This document shows positions 1 to 11,539 of a DNA stretch of 64,000 nucleotides, piece by piece (positions within the stretch are counted from its first letter, which is position 1; every line of letters begins with the position of its first letter). The notes beneath the pieces were generated by a model. That model made no database searches. It had not been told where the DNA came from and saw nothing but the letters and a program-made list of their open reading frames with translations. A program made the translations under genes and the position numbers. Source of the DNA: Siphonodentalium dalli (Eukaryota > Mollusca > Scaphopoda > Gadilida > Siphonodentaliidae). The stretch is taken from the NCBI GenBank assembly GCA_032622095.1, contig CP136061.1, forward strand, positions 3,224,001 through 3,288,000. Reading direction: 5' to 3'.

Positions 1-128
1 GTAAGTGTGCTATCACATCAAATACCGATACCTTATTACGACAATTTCTCAAAAAGCAAAAACAAAATATTAAAAACACTAAGTAAATTTTTCTCGCGCT
101 ATCTGTATTTATGCAATTAAGCCTCAGT

Positions 129-443
129 TGATCGATTGATTGATTGAGGTTTAATGTCGCTTTCGTCAACTAAGGCTATATCACGACATTGCCAGTTTTA
201 GTCGTGGAGGAAATCCGTACACTTATGGTTAATATAGTTAATAGGTATTTCATTTGCTGATTAACTACTCGACCATGGGCGGCAAACCACCGGCAATCGA
301 CGAATAAATGGCAACTCTACCTCTTGTAACTCTAACAAGTTTGAGTTACAATGTCCACTATGTGGATTTGAACCCTTATCGCCATCACTGAAGGCGAATA
401 GCTTTGGATTTGTACCCTTTACCGACTGAGCCACCGAGGCCCC
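129..443 (-). mobile_element. tRNA-derived SINE
   Basis: Read on the minus strand, the element starts near 443 with a tRNA-like head. It has an A-box-like TGGCTCAGTCGG and, about 55 bases on, a B-box-like GGTTCAAATCC, the two parts of an internal RNA polymerase III promoter. A body follows that contains GGTTTGCCGCCCATGG and CTGGCAATGTCGTGATATA. The 3' end runs into a short AATCAATCAATCGATC tail near 130-150. A tRNA head, unrelated body and simple tail are the standard SINE plan, and this kind of tail is familiar from mollusc SINEs. It is not a functional tRNA gene because the cloverleaf is not maintained. The exact ends are estimates. Confidence 0.75.
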
Positions 444-465
444 TTAAGCATGATTATGTGACAAA

Positions 466-665
466 TACATTTAAATGAATTGATAAAAACACAGACAATA
501 CAGTAATTTTGTTAGATTTTGGGCTCTTACATAAGATGTCCCTGGGTATGGATACTATCCGATGGGTATGCCGTTCAGAACTCCGGGCTCTATATTCCTA
601 GTTTCATATATAATATTGGTCAAATTAGTAATATAGTGGTAGGTATGTGATTATGAGATATATAG
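466..665. repeat. Diverged outlying copy of module A
   Basis: The stretch with 'aattgataaaaacacagacaa', 'gggctcttacataagatgt' and 'tattcctagtttcat' aligns in order with the start of the duplicated unit at 42.6, 49.6, 52.9 and 56.4 kb. It is clearly more diverged than those copies, so the family existed outside the 18.8-60 kb cluster before the recent amplification. Confidence 0.6.
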
Positions 666-830
666 ATACGCATTATGGAACACAAGTTGATTGGAACTAT
701 TTAGGGACAAAACAAAAAGACAGTTAACTAGTAACACCTTAGAGAATATCATACATTTAATTCAAATTTATGCCCACATAACTTAGTCAAAATGTGTGTT
801 TAAATGTTGATTCAAAAACAATTACTCTTT

Positions 831-938
831 CCAGTAAGGAATATTTTTGTTCCATTTTATACTTTCTAGCAGAGTTTCCCCATCTCGAGTCACATTTGTG
901 AAACTAATTGTGACCATGCACATACTCCCTGGTGTGTC
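831..938. repeat. Dispersed repeat, copy 1 (copy 2 at 3841-3949)
   Basis: About 108 bases beginning 'ccagtaaggaatattttt' and ending 'catactccctggtgtg' recur at 3841-3949 with scattered substitutions. Neither copy is coding. No terminal repeats are visible, so the family is unassigned. Confidence 0.7.
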
Positions 939-1136
939 TGAGGAATCATGATAGCCATGTTATATATACGTTTACCATAGCGTATATCACACAATTGTTA
1001 CTCCATGGAATATTCTACATTCTATTCTCCTCGACTCACTCCTGCTCATCGACAATTAAGGTATGCTCTTATTACTTAGATGTGTAATCTTGTATTTATA
1101 CACAGTGCTTAACCATTACATAATTAACCACAGCTC

Positions 1137-1290
1137 CTCCCTTAAGTTAATAATACGGTACACGTGGTACAGTTATACCACATCACCTCCCTTAAGTTAA
1201 TAATATGGTACACGTGGTACAGTTATACCACATCATCTTCCTTAAGTTAATAATATGGTACACGTGGTGCAGTTATACCACATCATCTCC
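1137..1290. repeat. 50-bp tandem repeat, 3 copies
   Basis: The word 'cttaagttaataat' restarts at 1141, 1191 and 1241, giving an exact 50-bp period. Each unit contains the near-palindrome GTACACGTGGTAC with a CACGTG core. There is no coding potential. Confidence 0.9.
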
Positions 1291-1319
1291 CTTGAATATA
1301 ATTAAAACGATGCAACGTC

Positions 1320-1942
1320 TCGTGAAGAGCATTTCATCTCATTTCCTTGACCTGTGATTGTGAGTGTGATCTTGAAACAAATACAACATAAATAGAACAG
1401 AACACGCATCTTACTCGATAATCCATTATCGAATAAGACGCGGATGGCGCAATGATCTATTTATTTACAAATGTTACTATGTGACAACAGCAACATTGAT
1501 TAGCATGGGCAAATTGACCCGATGATTGTCACGGGATAGCTGGGGATCAACTTAAAACTGATATTATCATATGTGAGCAATACAGAAATGTTCTTATCTT
1601 CTTAGACGATATGTAGGAACATTGGTACACATGGCTCACGTGACCAGGGAGATATTACGGGATAGGCGCCTTTGATCTCAGATGACTTGAACGGGGACAA
1701 TTTTTTTTTATTAACATAGCTGGTCAATGAAGAGCGTTTTGTTATCAGCTCAGAAGATATGTGGGGCATGTGGCCCATTGTGAAGAGCATTTCATCTCAT
1801 TTCCTTGACCTGTGATTGCGAGAGTGACGTTGAAACAAATACAACATAACTAGATCACAACACGCATCTTACTCGATAATCCATTATCGAGTTAGTTGCG
1901 GATGGCTCAGTGATATATTTATTTACAAATGTTACTATGTTC
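1320..1942. repeat. Direct repeat pair of about 160 bp
   Basis: Bases 1320-1480 and 1781-1942 match closely, starting 'gaagagcatttcatctcat' and running through 'ttatttacaaatgttacta'. Each copy holds the palindrome ACTCGATAATCCATTATCGA(G/A)T. About 300 bases of unrelated AT-rich DNA separate them. This is a local duplication; the copies are too short and lack the end signals expected of LTRs. Confidence 0.8.
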
Positions 1943-3360
1943 CATCCGCAACGAGTTTCGAAAATAAGGAAAGTTTTGTTCTGTGTGTATTCTACACTGC
2001 TGTGTCAGATGAATTAAAACCACGACTGTCACTTGTATTATGAATTAAGTCTGATGAATAACCAGTAACGGTCAGACATCACCCGAAGAGAAGTGTTGAC
2101 GTAATGTATGTCAAATTCCTTGGCGACCACGTCAACATGGCTGTATTTCTGTTGAAAAGATACATCACGTCAAGGGTGTGGAATAAAGTACATGATAGTG
2201 TTGTTTACTATTATATACCGGTATACATGTAAGTCCATGGATAAATGTTGATTTATGATGTATTTGTGTTAAAGGTTTGTTCGAATGCCTGAAAATGTAA
2301 AACATGCAATTACTACTGGTTTACTGTACAGCGGATAGTCGTCATTGAATATATTGAGGCAATAATGTTTGCACCAGTAAGTTTAATATTTTTTACAGCG
2401 AAATAAATTAATATTCATAACTTTCACTTCGCTGTTGATATTTGTCCGCGAACCCAATGTTCAGTGGATTGCATTATGGCGACTGTGTGTGAATTTGTCG
2501 GTCACACAAGTACATTGTGACCTTTTTGTCGACATGGGGTTTGGTCCATTACCCCATTGCATTTACTTGGCAATTGTGTTACATGGTACAGATGGACAAA
2601 CACTGCTTATACATTGTGTTATCTATATGGCCATTTGTATTACATGCAAACCGGGCCAATATGTTGACTAACTGTCTTGTCGAGGAGGCACATGCATATG
2701 TGTGACAGTTATATTCAGTATTTGGACGTCAAGAATTCTGAACCATAGTCAAATTTAATGTAAATTGTAAATCAGTTGTTTGGGGCTGGTAGTTTTATTG
2801 TATCTGCTGTCGCACGATATTTACTGAACAAGGACCAACCGAGCGGTTTCTCCATTTGTTTGATCAGGGACAAGTGGACTGTTACAAATCAATTCATAAT
2901 CACATTATAATCAGTCTGGAAGCCTTATCAGTATAAACACCACAACATACTGTTATGACATATACATTATGTGATAGCAGAGACAGGTCCTTTCCCAATT
3001 GAACACATTTAGGTAGAAGTGACCCGTTTAGGGAATAAGTGCTGAACCACTTCGATTGTTTGAACCTTGGGACCAGTGCAATTCGCTAGTGACCAATTTA
3101 CTTTTCCAAAAAAAAGTTGTTTCATGTTTTTACTGAGAGGCTTTACGACAGGAGAAGAGAAGCGTATTCAATCAAACAATATCTTACGATTACACATATT
3201 CATGTATATATGATACAGTGTTGGGACATACATATTCCGGAAATAACTTTGGTCATATGTTGTATTGTTCTCAGAGACACATATGTTATATCTACATGTA
3301 CACATACATGAATGGATTGCAATAGTTGCCATGCAGATCAAAATTAAAAACATATATTTA
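1943..3360. other. No gene recognised
   Basis: AT-rich DNA. The small open frames here (for example 2435-2671) show no recognisable domain and no convincing codon pattern. I see no repeats or RNA genes in it. Confidence 0.5.
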
Positions 3361-3540
3361 TTAACGCCCACCGGGTGTATACTGGTGGGCAAATTTTATA
3401 TCGCTGTCTGTCTGTGGACGTGTTATAAATAGATAATCGTTTTTTTCCGGTTTTGACAATTCGCAGTAGGTCCCTATTTGCGGAGTCTGTTTGCGGAGGT
3501 CCCCGAATTCTCGGAGTTCCCCTAAAATTGTCGAAATATG
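3361..3540. repeat. Short hairpin repeat, inverted copy near 62865-62945
   Basis: The segment opens with a hairpin in which GCCCACC pairs with GGTGGGC around 3366-3390. It continues with 'gcagtaggtccctatttgc' and 'cgaattctcggagttcccc'. The second part reappears in reverse complement at about 62865-62945. A small dispersed non-autonomous repeat is likely; the family is unknown. Confidence 0.6.
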
Positions 3541-3840
3541 ATGATTTTAATGAAGGAACGGGTGCGTATATGTTAATTGATACGTATTTGAAACAAATAA
3601 CGACACGATTTATAGCAGGAACACAATGACTCCGATTTTTGATCCGCATTTAGAGACTTCTGGTGTGGTGAATTAGAAACATGCAGTAATAAGGCGTAGT
3701 TTTTGTAATAATTTGAAGGAATAGTTGTGTTATCGGAATTCTGAGGCAGTGCATTCATGTAACCAATGTATTTTACATTTTTTTTTATAATTTATATCTA
3801 TGCGTAATACTATTATCTTGAGGGCGTTACTATTTCTGAT

Positions 3841-3949
3841 TCCAGTAAGGAGTATTTTGTTCCATGTTATACTTTCTAACATAGTTTCCCCATCTCGAAT
3901 CACATTTGTGAAACTAATTGTGAGCATGCATATACTCCCTGTTGTGTAA
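3841..3949. repeat. Dispersed repeat, copy 2
   Basis: Same family and orientation as 831-938: 'ccagtaaggagtattttgtt' through 'atactccctgttgtg'. Confidence 0.7.
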
Positions 3950-4024
3950 TCCATGTACGCGTACTACATGTGTTAAAACATAGTCAAAAGGTGGGTAAGA
4001 ATTTCGATTAAAAATGTGTTGCAT

Positions 4025-5235
4025 TAGGATAGGATAGGATAGGATATTTTATTTCAATATACACATATTAATGCATAATACATTTGACAAATATTATATT
4101 GTATATTTGAGGGGGTGGCATAGTCAGACTAGACTGTCTTACTGCCACCCCCTTAAAGAAGAAAAGATGTTACGATAGGCGGTCAAGATTTATTGTACAA
4201 TGCACGGCTATATAATTATGTATCACACAACGGTTGCATTTAACTGGGTTATATACATGGAGGGTATACGTCTAGGTAAATCGCTTATTGGTTACTCGAT
4301 GGTTTGTCTCTTTCTTGTCAGTGGGATGTTCCTTGAAAGTCGAGTAGGAATGTGGTGAGTGAGGTTGAGGATTGCGATATAGGGGAAGTCACTTATTGAC
4401 GAGCTACCACACAGTCGGGACATCGTTGATTGTTGCATTTAATTGTTGCAGCATAATTTTTAATGCAATCGGCATGTAAACGCCGTTTGAATTTGTGTCT
4501 GGATTGGTATGATGTAAATTCGTTATCTAAGTTGTTCCATATAGTTGGAAAAGAATGGAATGGTAGTTGTTGGGACCAAGCTGTTCTTGGGTTTTTTTTA
4601 AATAGTGGGTGCTTTTGCCGGGTGTCTGGTCCGGTTTTGCGTTTGGTAAACATGTCGGTGAATGATTATATTAAGCGCATATGATACCAATCATGCATGA
4701 AAACAGCCGCTTGTACTTTGTGGATGTCGTAGATTTTGAGTATATTTTCTTTTTTAAAGAGAGGTTCTGTGTGGCTTCTATATTTCTTATTACATAAAAC
4801 TCGTATCACGCGTTTTTGAAGCATGAAATTTTTGTTCACCGCAGGGACGTGTCCCCATATTTGAACACCGTAGACGAGATGGCTTTGTATTAGAGCATAA
4901 TATAATGTTTTAAGTGCGCTACCAGGAAAGAAGTGTTTAACTTTATTGATGTGGTATATGGCATTCACCATTTTAGAACAAACAGAGGACACATGTTTTT
5001 TGAAAGTCAGGTTTTCATCTTTATGGATTCCTTAGAATTTTGTGGAGGATTCATGCTCAAGATTTCCTGTCTTGGTTAGTTCCTTATTATTTAAGTAAAC
5101 CTTTATAAAGTTCCATTTGTCATCATTGTTCTCTGGGTGTATTAGCATATAGTTGTTTTTTTAGTATTGATCACTAACTTATTGCTGCAGCACCAAGCAA
5201 TTGAAAGCTAAGCATTTCCTTCATGTTCAGACCAT
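4025..5235 (-). pseudogene. Non-LTR retrotransposon (LINE) remnant, RT C-terminal part
   Basis: Minus-strand frames give the second half of a jockey/CR1-like reverse transcriptase. In order they show a WCCSNKLVINTKKT block (about 5180-5210), a stretch resembling 'KFLGI' with a stop where L is expected (about 5030), then LKTLYYALIQSHLVYGVQIW (about 4850-4915), LLQKRVIRVLCN-type and EPLFKKENILKIYDIHKVQ sequence, and a C-terminal WNNLDNEF...HKFKRRL block (about 4480-4560). Disruptions seen: a frameshift near 5155, stops near 5030 and 4666, and a stop upstream near 5215. Non-coding 3' sequence follows to a (TATCC)4 tail at 4025-4046, the usual kind of LINE 3' end. The YADD active-site part is absent, so the copy is 5'-truncated and dead. 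Confidence 0.85.
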
Positions 5236-5239
5236 AGAT

Positions 5240-6160
5240 TCGTGGTCACTAGTCTATTAATAATGCCAAACCTCTATATCTTTGTTTCTGGGGACAGCTT
5301 AACAATATAACAATCAATCAGCATGCATACTTGTCACCAATGTGTAAGTTATAACTTATGACTCACTGAATTTGAATATATGTATTTAAAGTCGTATTCA
5401 TTCCTCAACCATATTCTTATCAAATCATGTATAATGTGCTCAAAACATAAAACAGATATCAATGCTATGTCATTCTTGTTACTAGTGTCGGTGTCTTTAT
5501 TTACACAGTCCATACTCTTAAAATATACATAAACCCAAATTATTAAACCATTAAGCCAATATTGGAATTTTGCATTACTCAAAACCTAATCCTATACAGT
5601 TGGAACATTTTATTAGACCAAATCTTATATAGTTGGAAATGTTATGGTCTCACCCCCCCCCCCCATTCGGACCACACTAGCAACGTCTATGAGTGGTGCC
5701 CATCAGCGAGCACATCGACCGTTTGTCGCTTTTCATAAATCCAAAGAGGTGATAGGCCCGTGACACCGAAATCGCATTCAAATCAAATCACGGGCTTGAA
5801 GGGGCTTGAAGTGATGCGTGGCGTCGTGGTTGATGTCAGATCCAAATCTAAGAAACCCTCGTCCCTCATCAGCATTACGTATATAAGATCAACCATGCTG
5901 ACAACGAACTGAATTTCCGCCACACATGACCTGGGATTTATACCAGCATTGCCACCACAATATATCACGAGAATCCCGGGCCGTATGTTGTGACTGGTCA
6001 TATAAATTATTGACAATAAACATGTCATGATTATCGTATTGTTGGAACTCAGACAAGTAGAGTTTCAAGGGACTGTATTCCAAAAACCGGCTTTGAGTTG
6101 TAAAAGTGGTACGAAAGTCTCTTGTCCAAGTTAATATAGAGGATATTGAGATATATGTAC
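5240..6160. other. No gene recognised; poly-C tract
   Basis: AT-rich sequence with a run of about a dozen C near 5651-5664. Open frames on the minus strand at 5349-6083 resemble no family I know. Nothing else is supported. Confidence 0.4.
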
Positions 6161-6257
6161 GTTATAAGCACGGTGTCCCATTTATAAGTGAAATAAAATT
6201 CACAAGCGCCCGGAGTGGTGTTTATTTCACTTATAAATCGGGCGCCGTGCTTATAAC
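6161..6257. repeat. Hairpin, 37-bp arms
   Basis: Arms 6161-6197 and 6221-6257 are reverse complements with about three mismatches, around a 23-base loop. The outer word is GTTATAAGCACGG. The shape is that of a tiny foldback element or MITE core. No transposase and no certain target duplication were found. Confidence 0.85.
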
Positions 6258-6315
6258 ATATTTATGACACCTAATCAGCCCGAGAACTTTACAATCAGTG
6301 AGTATGTCGTACAAA

Positions 6316-6730
6316 TTAAATATATGGTGAGTCCTACAAGCCTGGTCCGGTGAATACCAATCAATACTCCATATAGTCGATATTACACCCATACATGTCA
6401 ACGCACTGTCACATATCTTATAATGGAGTATGTGTTTACAGTTATTCTACCGCCCTCGACCAATACATTGGTGTACATCCACACGGGAAGACGCCTTGCG
6501 CTCCATCTTCAGTATTTCAGTGAACTATATTTATATGTATTTGTGTGTTGATCTTAGATTAATTAAAGAGTATCCCACTACTCTTCTCTTCTATTGTGAT
6601 TATTTCTACGTATCGGATGTATGTATTACATATACATCCGAAGCCGGATTTATAATATCACAAGCAGCACTTTCGCCCGACGCAAGTTATCCAATGGGAT
6701 CCGTTATCGACCTTTTTATTCTGAATGTAT
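6316..6730. repeat. 415-bp duplicated block, copy 1 (copy 2 at 9199-9610)
   Basis: The block begins 'atatggtgagtcctacaa' and ends 'tttttattctgaatgt'. It recurs at 9199-9610 at roughly 98% identity by eye, differing by a few substitutions and a 2-base indel. It has an internal hairpin CGGATGTATGTA...ATACATCCG. The open frames of 101-102 codons inside it are shared only because the DNA is shared. Confidence 0.9.
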
Positions 6731-6731
6731 G

Positions 6732-7163
6732 TTAGTTGTTGCCTGTGCTGTACAACGGTCTGTCGTTGGTTGCATTTTTTATTGTGTTGGTGAGTGGGGG
6801 TCTGAATTTGCCACTGTTCAGGATAGTAATTTCAAGATTTCCCCGACAAAGCAAATGCCCATGCAATTCGTCCGAATATACCACCCCATCGATCTGAAGA
6901 TTTAGTATAGTATATTTGCTATTACAAACTGTTCGGATTTCATTTTTATTAACGTTTATATCTTCTTTGGCATGATGTTTCGCTCTTGTTTTCCATGTCG
7001 CTTGGTCCCTCCATTTGCTTGTTGTGAAAAACATGGTATCACAGCCCATGTTAGTAATGCTCACCTCGCTGAACCAATTATTTGTTGGAATGATCGGGAA
7101 TGCATATAATTGGTCAATCAAGCTCTGCTCCGCGAATATAATACAGAATTTTGTTATGATCAC
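6732..7163 (-). CDS. Unrecognised 143-codon open frame
   Basis: A minus-strand frame of 143 codons is long for such AT-rich DNA. The first ATG-encoded Met lies inside it (the 'MGCDTMFF' stretch). The C-terminal half includes VCNSKYTILNLQIDG and KFRPPLTNTIKNATN. I recognise no domain, signal peptide or membrane segment. It lies just upstream of, and antisense to, the first SRCR exon and abuts the 415-bp duplicated block. It could be a fossil transposon piece or chance. Confidence 0.2.
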   Translation of the reverse strand: MIITKFCIIFAEQSLIDQLYAFPIIPTNNWFSEVSITNMGCDTMFFTTSKWRDQATWKTRAKHHAKEDINVNKNEIRTVCNSKYTILNLQIDGVVYSDELHGHLLCRGNLEITILNSGKFRPPLTNTIKNATNDRPLYSTGNN

Positions 7164-7425
7164 GACAGACCGTTTGATAGAACAGGCGACGACTAAAAGA
7201 TTTTACAGTAAATAAAGGTCGGTCACCGAACCTCATTAGATTGCTTCAATTGGCCGAGGGCTGATTGGCGTGTTATAAATAGAAGTAGATGTCTAGCAAT
7301 ATCTACAACATATGTGTACATATGAGAGCGCACGGCCAACACATTACAAAAATAATAGCAACAAAATAAATATACATACACATACTTGCTTGATACTAAA
7401 CGTCTTCATGTGTGTTCCATTTTAG

Positions 7426-7722
7426 GCGATATTCGGTTAGTTGGTGGAAATATTACAGCATCTGGTCGAGTTGAAGTGTATAGGAACGAGCAATGGGGAA
7501 CGGTGTGCAACAACGGATGGGATAATACTGATGCAGCTATCGTGTGCAGGACTCTTGGTTTCCAAGGCGGTATTGCCAGAAGCTATGGACAAGGGACGGG
7601 ACCGATCTGGCTGGACGAAGTCACATGCGCTGGAAATGAGATTTCAGTGTGGGATTGCACTCACAACGGATGGGGAACAAATAGCTGTCAACACACCCAG
7701 GATGCTGGGGTGGAATGTCCGG
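7426..7722 (+). CDS. SRCR domain exon 1 (group A type)
   Basis: One exon encodes a complete scavenger receptor cysteine-rich domain, an extracellular ligand-binding fold of about 100 residues. The start IRLVGG..SGRVEVY leads to WGTVC, then AAIVCRTLGF, GPIWLDEVTC, VWDC and a final AGVECPG. There are six cysteines. The extra pair of group B domains is missing (Ser before GRVEV; no Cys after CRTLGF), so it is group A-like. The exon is set by the acceptor 'tgtgttccattttag' ending at 7425 and the donor GTAAGT at 7723. Its length of 297 gives phase 1 at both ends, the usual symmetric arrangement that lets SRCR modules be duplicated. It is an internal exon: no start codon, signal peptide or poly(A) signal is linked to it in the window. 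The likely product is a secreted or membrane receptor of the DMBT1/scavenger-receptor type, possibly in innate immunity; which one is unknown. Confidence 0.93.
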
Positions 7723-7859
7723 GTAAGTTAATGATTGTATACATCATACTTATGTATAAAGGAGCACACATCATGTGTACCTAATCTACAAAATGAGAAA
7801 ACAAATTACGACGATATTGATGATGACGTTATAAACGTTGCCAGGACGACAATCACTAA

Positions 7860-8100
7860 GATGCCAAGATGAAGATGATTAGCGATGACGATGATGATGA
7901 TGACGATGATGATGACGACGGCGATGACGATAATGATGATGATGATGATGATGATGATGGACAATGATGATGATTATGATGATGAGGATGATGAGGATGG
8001 TGATGATGATGATGATGAAACTGATGATGAGACAATGTCGAGGACGATGATGACGATGGAGACGTCGATGATGATGATGATGATGATGATTATGATAATG
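7860..8100 (+). repeat. (GAT)n microsatellite in the SRCR intron
   Basis: About 240 bases of imperfect GAT/GAC triplets start about 140 bases after the SRCR donor. The Asp/Met-rich and poly-Ser open frames over it are by-products of the triplet repeat. Confidence 0.95.
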
Positions 8101-8420
8101 TAAGTGACCCCATTGTATATATGTATATATCCATGTTCTGCATTAATCTGCAGCTTTGACAATTAAAGCATAGCATAGCAAAGAAGAGCAACAACATGCA
8201 AATTAAACTGTTAATAAACGTTTTCTACCAAACTTACATTCATTAATATAAATGATATTCGGAATACACTGATGTGTACATTACATCATAGAGAATCGTA
8301 TACGAGAAATATTCACGAGTCCTTGACGAGAGGCGATTTCAAGAAAACGATTATCACCATGTTATAACATACTTATAAGACTCACTAGGACAACGACAAT
8401 TTGCGGGATAACTAACTGCC

Positions 8421-10085
8421 AATGTCGTCTTGATTAACTGGCAAACAGTAACCATATACACATGTATGCATGATGCCTAATTTACAGTCCCCGGACAATG
8501 AGATAGAGAGTTTCTTCGGTGTCTCCAATCTATGTATGCTGTATTATCTGATCTAATATACTAAATGGATATATCCATACATATACGACATACATAATGC
8601 CATTGTTAATTGTGAAGGTAATTATTTGTTGAACATGTTCCTGATATTCACTTGTTTATTAATATCTGTCTTGGTTCGGTCTATCATATTGTCAATTTTT
8701 TTTAACTTTATTGGAAAATGGGTTTGCAAAATTAACAAATGAGTTTGGGCACAAGTGTTGTTACCTAGAATTGCTCCGTTTCGTTGGCTATTGGGCGGTA
8801 GTCATATTACTTGTTGTTCGAGGAACTTCCAATTTTAACGGACAATAAAGAGCGTTTCTGGATGTTTTGATGTGGTAAACAGTAAAGAGCGTTTTCGTGA
8901 AAAACACAATAAAAGTTAATATCACTCCCTATCACTTCTCTAGATCGTTACAAAGCACATGAGTATTTCGTTATATTTTAATACATTTTGGACCGTGAAA
9001 CAAATGAGTTATGACTAGGATAAGTTTGACGCTCTAATTCATTGTGCCACATTACTGGATGTTTTCTTTTCAGTGTCGCATATTACATGCTCACTCCCTG
9101 TGTATGTTTTCTCATATGTGAATGCTTGACAAGTTCAATGTTCCCGGTTCAAACTCTCTAGAGTTTACTTATGAAGTTTTAGCCGCCAAATCCCTCAATT
9201 AAATATATGGTGAGTCCTACAAGCCTGGTCCGGTGAATACCAATCAATACTCCATATAGTCGATATTACACCCATACATGTCAACGCACTGTCACATATC
9301 TTATAATGGAGTATGTGTTTACAGTTATTCTACCGCCCTCGACCAATACATTGGTGTACATCCACACGGGAAGACGCCTTGCGCTCCATCTTCAGTATTT
9401 CAGTGAACTATATTTATATGTATTTGTGTGTTGATCTTGGATTAATTAAAGAGTATCCCACTACTCTTCTCTTCTTTTGTGATTATTTCTACGTATCGGA
9501 TGTATGTATTACATACATCCGAAGCCGGATTTATAATATCACAAGCAGCACTTTCGACCGACGCAAGTTATCCAATGGGATCCGTTATCGACCTTTTTAT
9601 TCTGAATGTCGTCTTGATTAACTGGCAAACAGTAACCATATACACATGTATGCATGATGCCTAATTAACAGTCCCGGACAATGAGATAGAGAGTTTCTTC
9701 GGTGTCTCCAATCTATGTATGCTGTATTATCTGATCTAATATACTAAATGGATATATCCATACATATACGACATACATAATGCCATTGTGAATTGTGAAG
9801 GTAATTATTTGTTGAACATGTTCCTGATATTTATTTGTTTATTAATATCTGTCTTGGTTTGGTCTATCAAATTGTCAACTTTTTTGAACTTCATTGGAAA
9901 ATGTGTTTGCAAAATTTACAAATGAGTTTTGGACACAAGTGTTGTTATTTATAATTGCTCCGTTTCGTTGCCTATTGGGCGGTAGTCACATTACTTGTTG
10001 TTCGAGGAGCTTCCAATTTTACCGGACAATAAAGAGCGTTTCTTGATGTTTTGATGTGGTAAACAGTAAAGATCGTTTTCGTGAA
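8421..10085. repeat. Direct duplication, 1185-bp offset
   Basis: Bases 8421-8900 ('gtcgtcttgattaactggc' to 'gagcgttttcgtgaaaaaca') recur at 9606-10085 with few changes. The second copy follows directly on the second copy of the 415-bp block (9199-9610). The region therefore arose by at least two overlapping duplications within this intron. Confidence 0.85.
8905..9190. repeat. Dispersed repeat, copy 1 (copy 2 at 14130-14435)
   Basis: The block 'aataaaagttaatatcactc' through 'gaagttttagccgccaaatcc' matches 14130-14435, which has a small extra segment ('ccctttggaccaccggatcg'). No coding potential is visible. The two copies flank the DUF3504 pseudogene region. Confidence 0.8.
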
Positions 10086-10344
10086 AAACATAATAAATAG
10101 AGAATATCTACACTTTTTGGTTGGATATGGGAATTATCTCATGCGCGATGACAAAAACGAATTTATTTTTTGTCATCACGTTCTGTTTATTATATGCTCC
10201 GCTCAGTTGGCCCATGGCTCAACTAGAAAGAAGAGTAACAAGTGAAAATTTGTATACCCAAGCACAGCCATGGTAATGATATTGTGCATATAAAAATAGT
10301 TCCATTTTTCAGACAGCTTGGTTGAGGGGAAAATTGGCTAACAT

Positions 10345-10620
10345 CTATTGGCTGTTTTCGCTGTCCGACTCGATGATGTGAACACGCTTAAATTTCTTTG
10401 TTGGTGGTTTCTCAGAATAACTAGGCCCCTGTGACAAGCAAAGTAGATTTTCATTTCTGTTTTTGTATCTACTGCTCTGTGAAGCACCAAAGTAGACATT
10501 CACATTGCCATGGAACACATTTTCTTTGAAAACAGAGCTCATTATATCCTGTGGTGTTTGGTTGACCGAAACATCCTCATCAATACACCTTTTAGACACA
10601 GTTGATGAAGGCGGAGGCCT
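10345..10620 (-). pseudogene. Probable C-terminal exon of the DUF3504 gene
   Basis: A minus-strand open frame encodes ...NQTPQDIMSSVFKENVFHGNVNVYFG... and then a basic/acidic tail KKFKRVHIIESDSE. A C-terminal 'small hydrophobic, x-x-G-x-V-x-V' motif of this sort follows the recombinase domain in KIAA1958-like proteins, so I read this as the last coding part of the gene at 11540-12841. The roughly 0.9 kb between them would be an intron. The frame is open from just after a TAG near 10637. It sits inside a perfect 15-bp inverted repeat (10326-10340 and 10675-10689). It might instead be an independent fragment. Confidence 0.5.
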
Positions 10621-11539
10621 CTCGCAGGCTTTCCGCTAGTAGGGCAGGGGGTCCCTTCAAGGGTCCCATTCTCCTAGCCAATTTTCCCCCTTCTGTCATG
10701 TATACCACAATACATATTCCATATGTATAAAGGTACCGTATACAGATATTTATTTCTCAATTGTGTTGGGTCAGTACTAAGAAATTTAAATAGTTGACAA
10801 CTTTATTTGATTTTTTAGAGAGTACACCTCGGACCGATCTAACACTAAAGTTGGATGTCAGTATGTCTGTAGGCCAGAGCTAAAATTCAATGTGCAGGGT
10901 TTTTACTGAAATGCTCCGGATTCTGAACGAGCACACCCGGCTCTGCACGCTAGCTCCAACATGCAGACACAGTTAGAGGAACTGAGGAAGTGATCAAACA
11001 AGACATCGCTAGAACACATGCTTTGGAGTCCGCTGGTTAAGTTGCAGCAGATAGGTTACGAAAAATGACCGCCAATAATTTAATCATACCCACTTATTCT
11101 ATCTTCATGTCGTAAAATATAAATATCACTCCATTTTTTTTAAAGCATCTTATCTATGTAAATCTAAAATTTAGCTTGATATTTAGAACTAAAACATTAC
11201 GCCTTTATTCTATTCCTTCATTGCTTCCAACCTGCAATCGTCTATCTGCTGAATGTTATATTCCGGCACGTTATGCATCCAAACTATCTGCCGAGTTTTG
11301 AATAGTGAGTCGTTTAACTTCAATGGGCGCGTTTTCGTATACTGGGAACAACGCAAGGCCTTCACCACCGGTGATCTATAACATGGCAATTAATTTTTTA
11401 TCTAATAAATTTTCTAGGTTTTAAAGTTATTGCGGTTGATAGCATAGTAACTTGGGTAGAAAATGGATGCAAAATGATCAGCAAATCTACTCTCTGATTC
11501 TTCTATTGGCTGATACAACTAAAGTAGGTGCACTGGTGT

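Noticed and set aside
1320..1942. Short LTR pair
   Set aside because: The direct repeats are only about 160 bases, lack TG..CA ends, a primer-binding site and any internal coding.
7885..8162. Asp-rich, Met-rich and poly-Ser/Ile open frames
   Set aside because: Produced by the (GAT)n microsatellite inside the SRCR intron.
9313..9621. 102-codon frame, also at 6430, as a duplicated gene
   Set aside because: The two frames sit in an almost identical DNA block, so both being open is not independent evidence. Their C-terminal ends differ by a 2-base indel and no domain is recognised.
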